Assembly (NCBI RefSeq): GCF_014641615.1
Contig: NZ_BMIB01000002.1
Coordinates: 1,054,001-1,118,000 of the forward strand
Source: Filimonas zeae
GTDB taxonomy: Bacteria > Bacteroidota > Bacteroidia > Chitinophagales > Chitinophagaceae
DNA: 64,000 nucleotides
Direction of reading: 5' to 3'
Positions within the stretch are counted from its first letter, which is position 1, and each line of letters begins with the position of its first letter. The notes beneath the pieces are model-generated. The model saw only the letters and a list, made by a program, of their open reading frames with translations. It had not been told where the DNA came from and did not search any database. This document shows positions 63,813-64,000 of the stretch, piece after piece. A program made the translations under genes and the position numbers.

Positions 63813-64000
63813 TCAATGCTGTTTACCGGAAAGTACCGTTACACGGCGTCCTTCCACTTTACAATACACGCCGCTTTTTTCCAGCAACTGCAGTACATCT
63901 GCCAAAGGCAGGCTGCGCTCCAGTTTACCACCAAAGTCGTGCTGCGGCACTGTGCCCTCATAGGTTACCTCTATATCGTACCAACGCTCCAGCTGCCGCA
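63813..64000 (-). CDS. FecR-family anti-sigma factor, C-terminal part only
   Basis: The window ends inside this gene. The visible 62 residues ([36 protein letters not shown]..., ending VTVLSGKQH) are the C-terminal DUF4974 domain of a FecR anti-sigma factor; compare AMRMIARWYNVEVEY...FRGSISG in the first locus. It precedes the STN-containing SusC by 170 bp and should control the peptide-type SusCD operon together with an ECF sigma gene beyond the window. Confidence 0.85.
   Translation of the reverse strand, partial: RQLERWYDIEVTYEGTVPQHDFGGKLERSLPLADVLQLLEKSGVYCKVEGRRVTVLSGKQH

Overview
The window is from a Bacteroidota genome, most likely Chitinophaga or a close relative in the Chitinophagaceae. 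The evidence is two SusC/SusD pairs, each tied to an ECF-sigma/FecR-type regulator, type IX secretion sorting domains (type A on a glucanase, type B/CHU_C on a giant surface protein), several families typical of this phylum (DUF3667, DUF4236, DUF4374, DUF6624), many Sec/lipoprotein signal peptides and weak Shine-Dalgarno signals. All functions are assigned by reading motifs; no database search was run.

Layout. 0-3 kb: the end of a NudK-like Nudix hydrolase, a secreted formylglycine-enzyme-like protein and an unknown secreted protein. 3.1-14.6 kb: a beta-glucan utilisation locus (ECF sigma, FecR anti-sigma, SusC with STN domain, SusD, multidomain GH16 with T9SS tail, a strong terminator, then a second compact GH16). 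14.7-20 kb: unknown secreted proteins, a DUF3667 membrane protein and a TPR histidine kinase whose ATP-binding site looks degenerate. 20.2-27.7 kb: a 2479-residue modular surface protein. 28-36.4 kb: small unknown proteins, then a minus-strand unit of histidine kinase, response regulator, two tiny Cys/His-rich proteins and a DUF4236 protein, followed by a membrane-anchored unknown protein and a secreted protein whose signal peptide is frameshifted.

36.5-39.1 kb is the strangest stretch. It has three copies of an approximately 80-bp leader element with a TGTAATTACA palindrome, a partly duplicated small secreted-protein gene, and a 5 x 84-bp tandem array built from alternating 42-bp half-units, each full unit carrying a terminator-like hairpin. 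The array forms the 3' end of an oppositely oriented lipoprotein gene.

39-53.8 kb: a phosphodiester glycosidase family protein; a siderophore-type uptake locus (DUF4374 lipoprotein, TonB-dependent receptor, short FecR-like protein, divergent ECF sigma); unknown proteins; an AlkD-like HEAT protein; an EcsC-family protein; a GH20 hexosaminidase; and several secreted proteins. 53.8-64 kb (minus strand): a second SusC/SusD locus, fecR (partial) - susC - susD - TlpA-like thioredoxin - M16 peptidase, ended by an intrinsic terminator and probably directed at peptides.

The two Sus-type loci share a regulatory plan: the anti-sigma gene comes directly before an STN-containing SusC, and between them lies a hairpin with an A-tract on its upstream side. 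The sugar locus would degrade a beta-1,3-type glucan outside the cell, bind it through SusD and import it through SusC. The siderophore locus has a similar sigma/anti-sigma pair but its receptor lacks the STN signalling domain.
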